Assembly: GCF_000176235.1 (NCBI RefSeq)
Contig: NZ_ACZV01000002.1
Span: 62,001 to 126,000 of the forward strand
Origin: Vibrio orientalis CIP 102891 = ATCC 33934
Lineage (GTDB): Bacteria; Pseudomonadota; Gammaproteobacteria; Enterobacterales; Vibrionaceae
Reading direction: 5' to 3'
DNA: 64,000 bases
The number at the start of each line of letters is the position of its first letter. The first letter of the stretch is position 1. A program made the position numbers and the translations under genes. A model generated the notes under the pieces. That model had not been told where the DNA came from. It worked only from the letters and a program-made list of their open reading frames with translations, and made no database searches. This document shows positions 18,956 through 29,062 of this stretch, one piece after another.

Positions 18956-19780
18956 TCACTGTGTTCCTTGCTTGGATTGTAGCGCTTCTTGAGTAAAAAA
19001 CTGCTTATCTTCCCATCTCAGCATAGTTAAATGTCCACCCCAAACACAGCCTGTATCTAAGCCGATAACGTCTTCACCTTCATAGCCTTCCAAAGCGGCC
19101 CAGTGACCAAATAGAACAGGCTTTTCTAACTGAATACGGTTATCGAGTTGGAACCAAGGAACAAGCGAGCCATCATTAACCTGTTTCGGCGGAAGTTTAC
19201 ACTCCATATCTAACCGCCCATCAGGAAAGCAAAAACGCATTCTGGTGAAAGCGTTGATGATATAACGATAGCGCTCAATGCCATCTAAGCTTTCATGCCA
19301 AAGATCAGGTTGGTTGGCGTACATGCTCTCTATTAGCCATGGCCAATTTTCACTGTGTAGAATCTCACTGATTTGCTTGCTTGCTTTGCGCGCATCTTCT
19401 AACGTCCACTGCGGGGAGACGCCAGCATGACACATGACAAACTCGTCATGCTCTGCCATTAGTGGTTGCAGACGAAGCCAATCTAACAACTCATCTTTAT
19501 CTTCGGCATTAAAAATGGGTGCGGTTTGGTCTTTATCTTTGACCTTAAATAATCCTAATGATACCGCCAGTAGGTGAAGGTCATGATTACCCAGAATCAC
19601 TTTCGCACTGTCACCAAGAGAACGAATAAAGCGTAATACTTCTAATGATTTTGGACCGCGGGCGACTAAATCTCCGGCAACCCACAAGGTGTCTTCACTC
19701 GCACTAAAATTCGCTTGCTGAAGTAAGAGAAGCAATTCGTCAAAGCAACCTTGTAAGTCACCAACAATGTAATTAGCCAA
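18956..19780 (-). CDS. apaH: Symmetrical bis(5'-nucleosyl)-tetraphosphatase (Ap4A hydrolase)
   Basis: Hydrolyses Ap4A to two ADP and also removes Np4 caps from RNA; metal-dependent phosphoesterase. 274 aa (E. coli 280). Metallophosphatase motifs in order: GDLQGCFDEL (residue 7 on), GDLVARGP (about 36), GNHDLHLL (about 62), and CHAGVSPQW (about 117). Last gene of the lptD-surA-pdxA-rsmA-apaG-apaH cluster, 9 bp after apaG. Confidence 0.97.
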   Translation of the reverse strand: MANYIVGDLQGCFDELLLLLQQANFSASEDTLWVAGDLVARGPKSLEVLRFIRSLGDSAKVILGNHDLHLLAVSLGLFKVKDKDQTAPIFNAEDKDELLDWLRLQPLMAEHDEFVMCHAGVSPQWTLEDARKASKQISEILHSENWPWLIESMYANQPDLWHESLDGIERYRYIINAFTRMRFCFPDGRLDMECKLPPKQVNDGSLVPWFQLDNRIQLEKPVLFGHWAALEGYEGEDVIGLDTGCVWGGHLTMLRWEDKQFFTQEALQSKQGTQ

Positions 19781-19789
19781 TGGGTTGTC

Positions 19790-20167
19790 CTAGTTGAGTA
19801 TATTGGGAATAGCGAGTCGGAAAGGGTCGACTTCTGCGATGAACTCTTTGCCAGTTTCATCATGCATGATGTATTGACCTTGCATCACGCCTACGGGTGT
19901 TTCAATCACAGTACCACTGTTATAAGTATATTCGTCATTAGGAGAAATAAAGGGTTGCTGACCGACGACACCTTCGCCCTCGACCGTCATTTGCCTACCA
20001 TTGGAATCGGTAATCAACCAACGGCGACTCATCAGCTGGACATTTTGCTGGCTGAGGTTTTTGATGGTAATAATATAGGCAAATACATAGCGCTTAGCAT
20101 CAGGTTGAGACTGATCAGGAATGTATTTGGTATGAACTTGGACTTTGATACAAGGGCTAGTTTCCAT
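19790..20167 (-). CDS. apaG: ApaG protein
   Basis: 125 aa, same length as E. coli ApaG, a fibronectin type III-like beta protein whose biochemical role is unclear (linked to Co2+ and Mg2+ phenotypes). Typical features: [36 protein letters not shown], and GVMQGQYIM. Preceded by a strong terminator-like hairpin, so apaG-apaH may be expressed at a lower level than rsmA or from a separate promoter. Confidence 0.96.
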   Translation of the reverse strand: METSPCIKVQVHTKYIPDQSQPDAKRYVFAYIITIKNLSQQNVQLMSRRWLITDSNGRQMTVEGEGVVGQQPFISPNDEYTYNSGTVIETPVGVMQGQYIMHDETGKEFIAEVDPFRLAIPNILN

Positions 20168-20185
20168 ATAAACTCCTTTATAAAG

Positions 20186-20222
20186 TCAAAAAAGGTGATA
20201 AACCAATGGTCTATCACCTTTT
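20186..20222 (-). terminator. Strong terminator-like hairpin between rsmA and apaG
   Basis: On the minus strand AAAGGTGATAGACCA pairs with TGGTTTATCACCTTT (15 bp, one wobble) and is followed by a run of six Ts counting the stem end. It is inside an otherwise compact operon. Confidence 0.75.
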
Positions 20223-20236
20223 CATTTTAGCTGAAA

Positions 20237-21043
20237 CTATTTGTTGTTGGCAGCTAACCAGTTCGCCATCTCGACGAATTGAACCAAGGTTAGGTTCTCT
20301 GGACGCATGCTTGGGTTGATGCCTAGCTCTTCCAGTACCTCAGCGCTTAGTAAGCCTTTGTAGCAATTTCTCACTGTCTTACGGCGTTGGTTAAAGCCTT
20401 CACGACATACTCGGTCTAGATATTTAAGATCGCTTACAGGGTGAGGGATCTCTTCATAAGGTACTAGACGAACGACCGCTGAATCGACTTTTGGTGGCGG
20501 AACAAATGCGGTTGGTGGCACTTCAAGTACAGGGACTACTTTACAGAAGTATTGCGCCATGACCGTAAGGCGACCATAAGCTTTTGTACCAGGGCCTGCC
20601 GCTAGGCGGTTAACCACTTCTTTTTGTAGCATAAAGTGCATGTCTTGAATGTCTTTATGGAACTCAAAAAGATGGAACATCAACGGTGTTGAGATGTTGT
20701 ACGGTAGGTTACCGAAAATACGTAGCTTATTGTTTGGCTTCACTAGCTGAGTAAAGTCAAAGCGCATCGCATCACCTTCATGAATCGTCAGTTTATCACC
20801 AAGTTCTGGGTGATTACGTAGACGTTCAGCGAGATCTCGGTCAAGCTCAATCACGGTAAACTTGTCAACTTCCTTGCCTACTGGTTCAGTGATTGCACCA
20901 AGGCCAGGACCAATCTCAACTAGGTTTTGACCCGGTTTTGGATTGATCGAGGAGACAATTCCATCAATGATGTATGGATCGTTAAGGAAGTTTTGACCAA
21001 AGCGTTTTCTCGCCTTGTGCCCTAAGTGGACATCGTTTCTCAT
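20237..21043 (-). CDS. rsmA: 16S rRNA (adenine1518-N6/adenine1519-N6)-dimethyltransferase
   Basis: KsgA enzyme that dimethylates two adjacent adenines in helix 45 of 16S rRNA during 30S maturation; SAM-dependent. 268 aa. Seen: [10 protein letters not shown] (about 12-21), SAM motif [10 protein letters not shown] (about 43-52), EGDAMRFD, and the N6-adenine methyltransferase motif GNLPYNIS (about 111-118). Its stop lies 20 bp before the terminator-like hairpin. pdxA ends 12 bp upstream. Confidence 0.98.
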   Translation of the reverse strand: MRNDVHLGHKARKRFGQNFLNDPYIIDGIVSSINPKPGQNLVEIGPGLGAITEPVGKEVDKFTVIELDRDLAERLRNHPELGDKLTIHEGDAMRFDFTQLVKPNNKLRIFGNLPYNISTPLMFHLFEFHKDIQDMHFMLQKEVVNRLAAGPGTKAYGRLTVMAQYFCKVVPVLEVPPTAFVPPPKVDSAVVRLVPYEEIPHPVSDLKYLDRVCREGFNQRRKTVRNCYKGLLSAEVLEELGINPSMRPENLTLVQFVEMANWLAANNK

Positions 21044-21055
21044 AGTATTCTCAAG

Positions 21056-22048
21056 TTATTTCGATTTCTTATCGACTAGCTCAATCGCATGAGCTAAAGC
21101 CGTTCGGAAGCTTCCTGTATCCGCCTTGCCTGTTCCTGCTAGGTCAAGTGCAGTGCCGTGATCAACGGAGGTCCTGATAAATGGCAGTCCCAAGGTAATA
21201 TTAACCGAGCGACCAAAGCCTTTGTATTTTAGTACAGGAAGTACCTGATCGTGGTACATTCCCAGCACTGCGTCAGCATCGTCAAGATACTTTTCATTGA
21301 AGATAGTATCAGCGGGTAATGGACCAATAAGGTTGATACCATCACGTTGGCGCAGTTTGTCTAGTGTTGGAGTAATGGTTTCGATCTCTTCCTTGCCAAG
21401 GACACCATCCTCTCCTGCATGCGGATTGAGTCCACAGACATAGATATTTGGTGAAGAGATAGCGAACTTCTCAACCAGATCTTTGTGCAAAATTGCTATG
21501 ATCTTTTCGAGTCTCTCTTCTGTTACCGCCTGAGACACATAGGCCAATGGGATATGTGTTGTGACTAGTGCGACACGCAGCCCTTCGGTGGCTAACATCA
21601 TAACGACTAGTGGGGTAGTTGATTTCTCCGCAAAGAACTCAGTATGGCCGCTAAAGGCCACGCCTGCGCGGTTAATCACCCCTTTGTGTACAGGGCCGGT
21701 GACAATAGCATCAAATTCACCATTCATACAGCCTAAAGCGGCTCTTTCTAGTGTATTTAATACGTAATGACCATTGGCTTCATCCAGTTGGCCGGCAATA
21801 GCGTTGCTTGTTAACGGAATATGGTCAACGACTAAGGTGCCTGCTTTTTGCGCGACAATCGGGGCATCGGCTTGATAGTCAATCAGTTCGACATCAATAT
21901 CAAGCTGTTGCGCTCGCTCTGCTAACATTGTTTTGTCAGCGCAGACCACAATCTGGTGGTTCCAGCTTTCCTTAGATTGGGCAAGGACTAAGTCTGGCCC
22001 TATACCCGCAGGCTCACCTGCTGTGACGATAATGCGTTTACAGTTCAT
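21056..22048 (-). CDS. pdxA: 4-hydroxythreonine-4-phosphate dehydrogenase
   Basis: NAD-dependent enzyme of the DXP-dependent pyridoxal-5'-phosphate pathway. 330 aa from the ATG at 22048 ([20 protein letters not shown]), equal to the usual length; the frame upstream to 22123 overlaps surA too far to be used. Metal-binding His residues are in SGHTEFF, and [20 protein letters not shown] carries others. The start overlaps the end of surA by 11 bp, indicating translational coupling. Confidence 0.97.
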   Translation of the reverse strand: MNCKRIIVTAGEPAGIGPDLVLAQSKESWNHQIVVCADKTMLAERAQQLDIDVELIDYQADAPIVAQKAGTLVVDHIPLTSNAIAGQLDEANGHYVLNTLERAALGCMNGEFDAIVTGPVHKGVINRAGVAFSGHTEFFAEKSTTPLVVMMLATEGLRVALVTTHIPLAYVSQAVTEERLEKIIAILHKDLVEKFAISSPNIYVCGLNPHAGEDGVLGKEEIETITPTLDKLRQRDGINLIGPLPADTIFNEKYLDDADAVLGMYHDQVLPVLKYKGFGRSVNITLGLPFIRTSVDHGTALDLAGTGKADTGSFRTALAHAIELVDKKSK

Positions 22049-23336
22049 CTTGCTCGTTATCCTCAATGACTTCAACATAGGCACTAGCGCGAATCTCTTG
22101 CAGCCATGCGCTTGCTTCTTCATTGAACTTACGGTTAAACAAAATTCGGTAAGCTTTGTTTTTTAGTGCAGAGTCTGTTCGGTCTACTTCACGGCGGTCG
22201 AGAATTTCAACGATATGCCAGCCATGAACAGTTTTAAATGGTTCGCTGATTTGGCCAACAGGTAGAGTATCGATTTGGTGTTTGAACTCAGGTACATACA
22301 GATCAGATGTTTGATAACCTAATTCACCATTTTGCGCGGCAGAGCCAGGATCTTGGCTGTACTGTTGAGCGAGTTCACCAAAGGTTGCGTCACCAGCCTT
22401 AATTTGACGAATAATGTTGTTTAAGGTGTTCTTCACGCCTTCGTCACTTAGGATGACAGTAGGCTTAATAAGGATATGGCGAGCATTGACCTCAGTAACC
22501 GCAACGGTTTCTAAGCCTTTGACATCTTCAATTTTCAGGATATGGAAGCCAACACCGCTGCGGAATGGACCAATAACACTGCCTTTGTTTTGCAGTTTGA
22601 TTTGATCGGCGAAAATGGTTGGCATCTCTTCTTTGCGCATCCATCCCCAGTCTCCACCTTGCAGCGCTTTAGGGCCTTTAGAATAGGTGTAAGCCATAGT
22701 GCTGAAATCAGCACCATTATTGAGCTCTTTTACCAGCTCTTTAGCTTGTGCTTCAATTTCCGATTTATCATCGCCGTCATTTACACGCAATTGGATATGG
22801 CCAATTTTGTATTGAACCGTTGCGTTTGTTTCTTGGGCTAATAACTCACTTAAGTTATCTACTTCTGCAGGTAGGATGTTGATGCGACGACGAACTAGAG
22901 CATTGCGAGCTTCGCTGGCGGCAATTTCTTTGCGAATTTGCTCACGAAACTCAGCGTAGTTTAGGCCTTCACTTGCAATAGAGGCACGTAATTGTTCAAC
23001 CGTTTGCTGGTTGTTTTTAGCAATTTCGCTAATCGCTTCGTTCAGGCGATTATCATCAATACGTACACCTAAGCGCTCAGCTTCTTGTTGCTGAATGGTA
23101 TCGACAATCAGTTTCTCAGTAACTTGCTCAGTTAGGATCTCTTCTGACGGTAGAGATTGGCCTTTTTTCTTGGCATTCGCTTTGAGCGTTTTGATTGAGG
23201 TATCGATATCACTTTGTAGTACTACACTGGTATTCACTATTACCGCAACTGTATCTAGTGCGACTGGTTCCGCTTGCACCAAATTAATTGGGCTTGCGAT
23301 CATCAGTGCCAGTAATGTTTGTTTCCAAAACTTCAT
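22038..23336 (-). CDS. surA: Periplasmic chaperone and peptidyl-prolyl isomerase SurA
   Basis: Escorts outer-membrane proteins, including LptD, to the BAM complex. 432 aa. A signal peptide ([22 protein letters not shown]) is followed by the N-terminal chaperone domain, parvulin domain 1 (about 175-275, [13 protein letters not shown] ... [17 protein letters not shown]), parvulin domain 2 (about 285-390, [10 protein letters not shown] ... [23 protein letters not shown]) and a C-terminal helix. Lies immediately downstream of its client gene lptD, with a perfect hairpin in the gap. Confidence 0.98.
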   Translation of the reverse strand: MKFWKQTLLALMIASPINLVQAEPVALDTVAVIVNTSVVLQSDIDTSIKTLKANAKKKGQSLPSEEILTEQVTEKLIVDTIQQQEAERLGVRIDDNRLNEAISEIAKNNQQTVEQLRASIASEGLNYAEFREQIRKEIAASEARNALVRRRINILPAEVDNLSELLAQETNATVQYKIGHIQLRVNDGDDKSEIEAQAKELVKELNNGADFSTMAYTYSKGPKALQGGDWGWMRKEEMPTIFADQIKLQNKGSVIGPFRSGVGFHILKIEDVKGLETVAVTEVNARHILIKPTVILSDEGVKNTLNNIIRQIKAGDATFGELAQQYSQDPGSAAQNGELGYQTSDLYVPEFKHQIDTLPVGQISEPFKTVHGWHIVEILDRREVDRTDSALKNKAYRILFNRKFNEEASAWLQEIRASAYVEVIEDNEQDEL

Positions 23337-23358
23337 TGAAAGTCCTATAAATTCAAAT

Positions 23359-23383
23359 AGCCTGATGTCTTAGACATCAGGCT
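23359..23383 (-). other. Perfect intercistronic hairpin between lptD and surA
   Basis: AGCCTGATGTC-TTA-GACATCAGGCT, an 11-bp perfect stem without a T run. More likely an mRNA processing or stability element than a terminator. Confidence 0.5.
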
Positions 23384-23389
23384 GGATAA

Positions 23390-25777
23390 TTAGTTGTTTA
23401 AGAAGAATGGGCGACCGTAACCTAGTGAGTTACCTGCACTATCTCCACCTGCCATCCCAGAATCTGAGCCAATTCTTGTACCAAAACCTATGATGCCAAA
23501 ATTAAAGCTAAAGTTGCTTTCATAGACTGGATTGGCATTTGGATAGCTAGAAAAGTTTGGATCCCAATTTTGCAGTTGATTACTGTAGGTGAAGCCAACA
23601 TACCAACAATCAGACGTGTAATTTACACGTGCTAGCCATTCTAGCGACTCCTCAGTGGTCAAATCGTAGAAATATTGCGCGCTGGTGTTCCAATTGCGAT
23701 TTATTCTGTAACCCGCGAGTAGACCTGCTTGCGAAATTCCATCGACTGTTATGCCGCTAACATCAAAATCTACTGTATCTTGTAAGTATTCTTTAGTTAC
23801 ATAACGGTAGTTACCTTGGACATAGCCGCCATTAAAGCGATACTCAAGGGTGCTATTACCTAACTGAACTTCACTGGTGTCGATATCGTATTGAATACCA
23901 CCGTGATAAAACAGGTAATCGTCATAGTTAAAGTCCATTTCGACAGCCCAAGCTGAGTAATTAGACTTTCTCGTGTCGTCTGGGTTAAAGGTATCGCTCT
24001 TAGTATCTTTGTCGATATAGAAGATTTGACCAAAAGAGATATTCAGTCTTTCTTTATAGCCACTATCGAAGAAGCGAGAAGAAGCCCCGTAGCTAAATTG
24101 GTTCGCCTCGGCGATTTTATCTACACCACTGTATTTACGACTGCGGAATAGGCCGTAATAGTCAGTTTGTAGCAGTGTTGTATCGTAATTGCCGATATTG
24201 CTTTGATCTTCTTCGGGTACGTAAACATACTGAACTTGCGGCTCTAACGTTTGTGTATAGCCGTTGAAAATGGTGGTATCGCGTTCTAGCACAACACCAG
24301 CATGAGTACGGAATTCAGGGATGACACGTGAGACGTTTTCTTTAAGACCGTAATATGGGTTTGACTCTTTGTCACCACTAGTCGTGTCTACGCCATCGAG
24401 ATCTTGCTGATAGTAAGTACCAAGCAATCTTGCTTCTGTTGTCCAACTACCCCACGTAGTACCAATAGGGATGGTTAGGCCTGGCTCGATATGCACACGT
24501 GTTGCTGATGGTTTACCTTCTGCATCAGTATCAAATCTTGAGATATGACTGGTCATATCAAAGTCGAGGTGGCGCATCAGCTCAGGGGCGTAGTAGTTGT
24601 ATTCTAACTGAGGCAACAATCGATACGGCAAGTTATTACTAGTGGTTAGAACTTGGAAGTCTCGAGTTAGAAGTGATGCATCCCACGATTCTGAACGGTA
24701 GGTTGCCTGCGCTTCTTGGATTAGCTGACCATCTTCTTTGTTACCAATAGACGAGTCGATGTGTGAGAAGTAGGAAATATCACTAACTTTCGAATAGTCG
24801 ATCTCAAACTTCCAATTTTTTTGGAAAATACCAGAGTGCTGCCATTGGAAGCCCCAGCGGTCACCGTACTCTGGGTACTTTTTGTCATCTGGTAAGTACT
24901 CAGACTTTAATGAACTAAAGCCTAAGTCTGATAGATAACGCAGTTCGCTGTTGAGCTGAGTTCCACGTTCTTGCATATATTTAAACGTGGTCTCTAGGTC
25001 ATAGTTGGGTGCGAGGTTCCAATAGATAGGGACCTCCATTTCAAAGCCGTCACTGGAGCCATAAGATACCGTAGGGTAAAGAAAGCCTGTTTTACGCGTA
25101 TCACCAATAGGCACAGTAAGATATGGAAGATAGAAAACTGGCACACTGACGATTTCAAAGCGCGGATTGTAGAAGGTTGCCTCTTCTTCATTTTGGTCGA
25201 TATCAATACTTGATGCGACCATTCGCCATGAGTTATCACCTTCAGGACAAGAGGTAATGGAACCGTCTTCAATCTCGTAGACTGACTTACCTGTCTTCGA
25301 TACGTAGACAGCCTCACCACGTCCTGGTTCACATAGGAATTGGTAATTGGTATTCTCTAACGTAACAAAATCAGTGTTTAAGTTATTAGTGGCTTTGTCT
25401 GAAATGGTTTTAACTTCACCATCACTAAAAGTCACATTACCTTCGGCGACAACTACATTTTCTTGTTGGTGCAAAGTAACATTGTCAGCGAGCATGCGCT
25501 TTTTACCCTGCACAACCACAACATTGCCACGATAGGTTGCTTTGTCACCGTTAATTGCTTCTAGGCTATCAGCTTCGACGTTTACTGGAAGTTGATTTGG
25601 GTTTTCAGGTTCAGCTTCATTGACCAAACATTGATCAATAATGTCTAATGTTTGACATTGCCCAATAGCTGGCATTTCTCTAGATGTTTCTTCAGGTGTT
25701 TGCTCTGCTTTTGTTTGTGGAACAAGTAACGCAGTGCTAATTGAAACAGCTAATACGGTGCGTGGAAAACGTAACAT
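23390..25777 (-). CDS. lptD: LPS-assembly protein LptD
   Basis: Outer-membrane beta-barrel that inserts lipopolysaccharide into the outer leaflet together with LptE. 795 aa (E. coli 784). Signal peptide cleaved after VPQTKA. The N-terminal jellyroll OstA/LptA-like domain (about 50-190) has [21 protein letters not shown] large barrel rich in alternating aromatic strands follows (about 220-790) and ends in RPFFLNN with a C-terminal aromatic signature. Cysteines for the essential disulfides are present (two in [10 protein letters not shown], and later in the barrel DCWY). First gene of its operon. Confidence 0.97.
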   Translation of the reverse strand: MLRFPRTVLAVSISTALLVPQTKAEQTPEETSREMPAIGQCQTLDIIDQCLVNEAEPENPNQLPVNVEADSLEAINGDKATYRGNVVVVQGKKRMLADNVTLHQQENVVVAEGNVTFSDGEVKTISDKATNNLNTDFVTLENTNYQFLCEPGRGEAVYVSKTGKSVYEIEDGSITSCPEGDNSWRMVASSIDIDQNEEEATFYNPRFEIVSVPVFYLPYLTVPIGDTRKTGFLYPTVSYGSSDGFEMEVPIYWNLAPNYDLETTFKYMQERGTQLNSELRYLSDLGFSSLKSEYLPDDKKYPEYGDRWGFQWQHSGIFQKNWKFEIDYSKVSDISYFSHIDSSIGNKEDGQLIQEAQATYRSESWDASLLTRDFQVLTTSNNLPYRLLPQLEYNYYAPELMRHLDFDMTSHISRFDTDAEGKPSATRVHIEPGLTIPIGTTWGSWTTEARLLGTYYQQDLDGVDTTSGDKESNPYYGLKENVSRVIPEFRTHAGVVLERDTTIFNGYTQTLEPQVQYVYVPEEDQSNIGNYDTTLLQTDYYGLFRSRKYSGVDKIAEANQFSYGASSRFFDSGYKERLNISFGQIFYIDKDTKSDTFNPDDTRKSNYSAWAVEMDFNYDDYLFYHGGIQYDIDTSEVQLGNSTLEYRFNGGYVQGNYRYVTKEYLQDTVDFDVSGITVDGISQAGLLAGYRINRNWNTSAQYFYDLTTEESLEWLARVNYTSDCWYVGFTYSNQLQNWDPNFSSYPNANPVYESNFSFNFGIIGFGTRIGSDSGMAGGDSAGNSLGYGRPFFLNN

Positions 25778-25925
25778 CGAGTTTGACTATCCTGTTGAAC
25801 TTGATATATCCGGTGAATAGGTGACCGAATGTAAAATAAAACGGTTCTTATAATAAAGTAATTTGAAGCTTACGGCACTATCAGACCGCTTCACGGCGAA
25901 AAAATTCAGAGATTGAGAGCACATA

Positions 25926-26777
25926 ATGCATATTTTTGGCAAAATTCTTGGCACCTTCTTTGGTTTCCTATTTGGGGGAGCGTTCGGTGCAGTATTCGGC
26001 TTATTTATAGGTCACCAATTCGATAAAGCTCGTCGCTTGCGCCAAGCGGGCTTTAATACCGGATTTGGCAGTGGACCTAGCCAAGCTCAGCGTCAAGAGG
26101 AGTTCTTTAAAGCGGCATTTGCGGTTATGGGCCATGTGGCGAAAGCCAAGGGGCAGGTGACTAAAGAAGAGATCCAACTGGCAAGTACCATGATGGATCG
26201 TATGAGCCTGCACGGAGAACAGCGTAAAGCGGCGCAAAATGCGTTTCGTGAAGGTAAAGAGAGCGACTTTCCTTTGGATACCGTGCTAGAACGAGTACGT
26301 ATCTCTGCGGGTGGTCGCTTTGACCTAATGCAGTTTTTCTTAGAGCTACAGATCTCGGCAGCGTTTGCCGATGGTGATATCCACCCTAGTGAGCGTAATG
26401 TTCTACATAAGGTAGCTAGAGGCCTCAACTTCTCATCTGAGCAGCTTGAACAACGATTAAGAATGCAAGAAGCGGCGTTTCGCTTTCAGCAAGGTGGTTT
26501 TGGTGGTCAAGCGGGTGGAGGCTCTCATCATTCAGGGGGTAATTGGCAGCAAGCGTCGACGGCAGACCAGTTAAGCGATGCATATAAACTGATTGGTGTC
26601 GATAGTAACGCTGATGCGAAAACGGTCAAGCGTGCTTACCGCAAGCTAATGAATGAACACCACCCTGATAAGTTAATGGCAAAAGGTCTGCCGCCTGAGA
26701 TGATGAATGTGGCGAAAGAAAAAGCGCAAGAAATTCAAAATGCTTACGACTTGATTAAGAAGGCGAAAGGATTCTAA
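25926..26777 (+). CDS. djlA: DnaJ-like co-chaperone DjlA
   Basis: Membrane-anchored J-domain protein that stimulates DnaK. 283 aa. A single N-terminal glycine-rich transmembrane segment (LGTFFGFLFGGAFGAVFGLFIG, about 8-29), a TerB-like cytoplasmic domain (about 60-190), a Gly/Ser/His-rich linker, and a C-terminal J domain (about 218-283) with the HPD motif in NEHHPDKLMA. Divergent from lptD, as in other gammaproteobacteria. Confidence 0.97.
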   Translation: MHIFGKILGTFFGFLFGGAFGAVFGLFIGHQFDKARRLRQAGFNTGFGSGPSQAQRQEEFFKAAFAVMGHVAKAKGQVTKEEIQLASTMMDRMSLHGEQRKAAQNAFREGKESDFPLDTVLERVRISAGGRFDLMQFFLELQISAAFADGDIHPSERNVLHKVARGLNFSSEQLEQRLRMQEAAFRFQQGGFGGQAGGGSHHSGGNWQQASTADQLSDAYKLIGVDSNADAKTVKRAYRKLMNEHHPDKLMAKGLPPEMMNVAKEKAQEIQNAYDLIKKAKGF

Positions 26778-26800
26778 GTTCTTGTAACTAATAGATTTAG

Positions 26801-26829
26801 GCTCACTACTAGTAATGTAGTGGGCTTTT
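26801..26829 (+). terminator. Terminator of djlA
   Basis: GCTCACTAC and GTAGTGGGC form a stem (one wobble) followed by TTTTTC. Confidence 0.75.
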
Positions 26830-26845
26830 TCTTAGCGTAAAATGA

Positions 26846-26881
26846 CAAAAAGCCTGATGAGGAGACTCATCAGGCTTTTTT
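26846..26881. terminator. Bidirectional terminator between djlA and tRNA-Ile
   Basis: AAAAAGCCTGATGAG-GAGA-CTCATCAGGCTTTTT, a 15-bp perfect stem whose ends supply the T run in both directions. It ends the tRNA transcript on the minus strand. Confidence 0.85.
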
Positions 26882-26885
26882 AATA

Positions 26886-26961
26886 TGGTGGCCCCTCGCA
26901 GACTTGAACTGCGGACCAATCGATTATGAGTCGACTGCTCTAACCACTGAGCTAAGGGGCC
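26886..26961 (-). tRNA. ileX: tRNA-Ile (anticodon CAU, lysidine-modified Ile2)
   Basis: 76 nt including an encoded CCA. The acceptor stem GGCCCCT pairs with AGGGGCC, and there are a normal D arm, anticodon loop CTCATAA, and T arm with GTTCAAG. A CAU anticodon could mean Met, but the body closely matches the Ile tRNA that TilS converts to read AUA; initiator and elongator Met tRNAs have different acceptor stems. Single-copy here with its own promoter. Confidence 0.92.
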
Positions 26962-26974
26962 GTATAGGGAAGTG

Positions 26975-27003
26975 ATTATAGGGGATGAGGATCGGGCTGT
27001 CTA
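26975..27003 (-). promoter_or_regulatory. Sigma-70 promoter of tRNA-Ile
   Basis: Minus strand TAGACA, 17-bp spacer, TATAAT; a perfect -10 and 5 of 6 at -35, about 14 bp upstream of the mature tRNA end. Confidence 0.8.
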
Positions 27004-27057
27004 GACGCTATCAAGGCTAAATGCGCTTAGTTTTTATCCACTTAAATCCCCAGAGAC

Positions 27058-27085
27058 AAAAAAGGTGAGCAAGTGCTCACCTTTT
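27058..27085 (-). terminator. Rho-independent terminator of rpoD
   Basis: Minus strand AAGGTGAGCA and TGCTCACCTT-like arms with a 3-nt loop followed by T6. Confidence 0.85.
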
Positions 27086-27107
27086 AGTCAATCAAACATC
27101 ACGTCGA

Positions 27108-28964
27108 TTATTCGTCTAGGAAGCTACGCAGAGTTTCTGAGCGGCTTGGGTGACGAAGTTTACGTAGTGCTTTCGCTTCGATCTGACGGATACGTTCACG
27201 AGTAACGTCGAACTGCTTACCTACTTCTTCAAGAGTATGGTCAGTGTTCATATCGATACCAAAGCGCATACGAAGTACTTTTGCTTCACGTGGCGTTAGG
27301 CCCGCAAGAACGTCTTTTGTTGCTACTTTTAGGCTGCCTGCAGTTGCAGAGTCTAGCGGTAGCTCAAGCGTTGTATCTTCAATGAAATCACCTAGATGCG
27401 AATCTTCGTCGTCACCGATTGGTGTCTCCATAGAGATTGGTTCTTTAGCAATTTTCAGTACTTTACGGATCTTATCTTCTGGCATCTGCATGCGCTCTGC
27501 CAGTTCTTCCGGTAGCGGCTCACGACCCATCTCTTGTAGCATTTGACGAGAGATACGGTTCAGCTTGTTGATCGTTTCGATCATGTGTACCGGAATACGA
27601 ATCGTACGTGCTTGGTCTGCGATTGAACGAGTGATTGCCTGACGGATCCACCACGTTGCGTAAGTCGAGAACTTGTAACCACGACGGTATTCGAACTTAT
27701 CTACGGCTTTCATCAGACCGATGTTACCTTCTTGGATCAGATCCAAGAATTGTAGACCACGGTTGGTGTATTTCTTCGCAATCGAGATTACTAGACGTAA
27801 GTTCGCTTCAACCATCTCTTTCTTCGCACGGCGAGCTTTCGCTTCACCGATAGACATACGACGGCTGATGTCTTTGATGTTTTGAACCGTTAGTGATGTT
27901 TCTTCTTCGATGATCTTCAATTTAGAGATCGAACGACGAATATCATCTTCGCTGCGGCGTACTTTTTCAGCGTATGGCTTATCAGATGCAAGAATTTCAT
28001 CTAACCAAGCATCAGTCGATTCGTTACCTGTAAATAGGGTAATGAATGACTTCTTAGGCATCTTACCGTATTCAACCGTCGCCTTCATGATGAGGCGTTC
28101 TTGAGTACGTACACGTTCCATTGACGTGCGAAGCTCTTCAACTAGGTAGTCAAATTGCTTTGGAGTAAGACGAAACTCTTTGAATACGTCGATAACCATC
28201 TCGTGAGCAAGCGTTGCTTTCGGGCTTTCATTGCCGTACTCGTTGCATGCTAACTGGTAGTTTTGGAACGTATTACGAAGTGCAGTGAACTTCTCTAGAG
28301 CAAGCTCAGGGTCAATACCTGTATCTTCCTCTTCTTCCTCATCGTCAGAGTCGTCGGACTCTTCTTTCTCTTCAGCGTCTTCGTCTTCAAGCTCAGACTC
28401 TGCAAGTTCAGAGCCGATGTGAGTCGCTGTAGGTGCTGCCGTTTCGTCAGCATCAGGATCAACAAAGCCCGTGATAAGGTCAGTAAGACGTAGTTCTTCT
28501 GCTTGAATTCTATCAAACTGTTCAAGAATGTATGGGATGGTGCCTGGATACTCTGCCACTGCATTTTGAACTTGGTTAATACCATCTTCAATACGCTTAG
28601 CAATATCGATCTCGCCTTCACGAGTCAATAGCTCAACAGTACCCATTTCACGCATGTACATACGTACTGGGTCAGTGGTTCGGCCGATTTCGTTCTCTAC
28701 GCTAGATAGCGCAGCAGCTGCAGCTTCTGCCGCATCTTCATCGGTGATTGTATCGTCATCATTCAGTGCAAGATCATCGGCATCAGGAGCAGTTTCAACT
28801 ACTCGAATGCCCATATCGTTGATCATCTGAATGATATCTTCGACCTGCTCTGAATCGACGATTTCTGCTGGCAGGTGGTCGTTTACTTCTGCGTAGGTCA
28901 GATAGCCTTGTTCCTTGCCTTTAATGACAAGTTGTTTTAGCTGTGACTGCGGATTTTGATCCAT
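27108..28964 (-). CDS. rpoD: RNA polymerase sigma factor RpoD (sigma-70)
   Basis: Primary housekeeping sigma factor. 618 aa (E. coli 613). Region 1.1 at the N terminus, region 1.2 ([21 protein letters not shown], about 98-118), a non-conserved acidic insert ([22 protein letters not shown], about 195-220), regions 2.1-2.4 ([25 protein letters not shown] ... [12 protein letters not shown]), region 3, and region 4 helix-turn-helix ([30 protein letters not shown]). Last gene of the rpsU-yqeY-dnaG-rpoD operon; heat-inducible internal promoters are expected in dnaG but were not mapped. Confidence 0.99.
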   Translation of the reverse strand: MDQNPQSQLKQLVIKGKEQGYLTYAEVNDHLPAEIVDSEQVEDIIQMINDMGIRVVETAPDADDLALNDDDTITDEDAAEAAAAALSSVENEIGRTTDPVRMYMREMGTVELLTREGEIDIAKRIEDGINQVQNAVAEYPGTIPYILEQFDRIQAEELRLTDLITGFVDPDADETAAPTATHIGSELAESELEDEDAEEKEESDDSDDEEEEEDTGIDPELALEKFTALRNTFQNYQLACNEYGNESPKATLAHEMVIDVFKEFRLTPKQFDYLVEELRTSMERVRTQERLIMKATVEYGKMPKKSFITLFTGNESTDAWLDEILASDKPYAEKVRRSEDDIRRSISKLKIIEEETSLTVQNIKDISRRMSIGEAKARRAKKEMVEANLRLVISIAKKYTNRGLQFLDLIQEGNIGLMKAVDKFEYRRGYKFSTYATWWIRQAITRSIADQARTIRIPVHMIETINKLNRISRQMLQEMGREPLPEELAERMQMPEDKIRKVLKIAKEPISMETPIGDDEDSHLGDFIEDTTLELPLDSATAGSLKVATKDVLAGLTPREAKVLRMRFGIDMNTDHTLEEVGKQFDVTRERIRQIEAKALRKLRHPSRSETLRSFLDE

Positions 28965-29062
28965 AGACGGTATCCAACTTAGTATCTGGTGAAGGAATTA
29001 GTATGCGAGTTGCAAACCACACATCTTAACAAATTTATTTATTGCTGACTAATCGAACAGGG

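Noticed and set aside
25778..25925. Sigma-E promoter for lptD
   Set aside because: Minus strand AGAACCG followed at 16-17 bp by TCACC is too far from GGAACTT/TCTGA to call, although sigma-E control would be expected from E. coli.
26886..26961. tRNA with CAU anticodon read as tRNA-Met
   Set aside because: Acceptor and D/T arms match the Ile2 (lysidine) tRNA rather than initiator or elongator Met tRNA.
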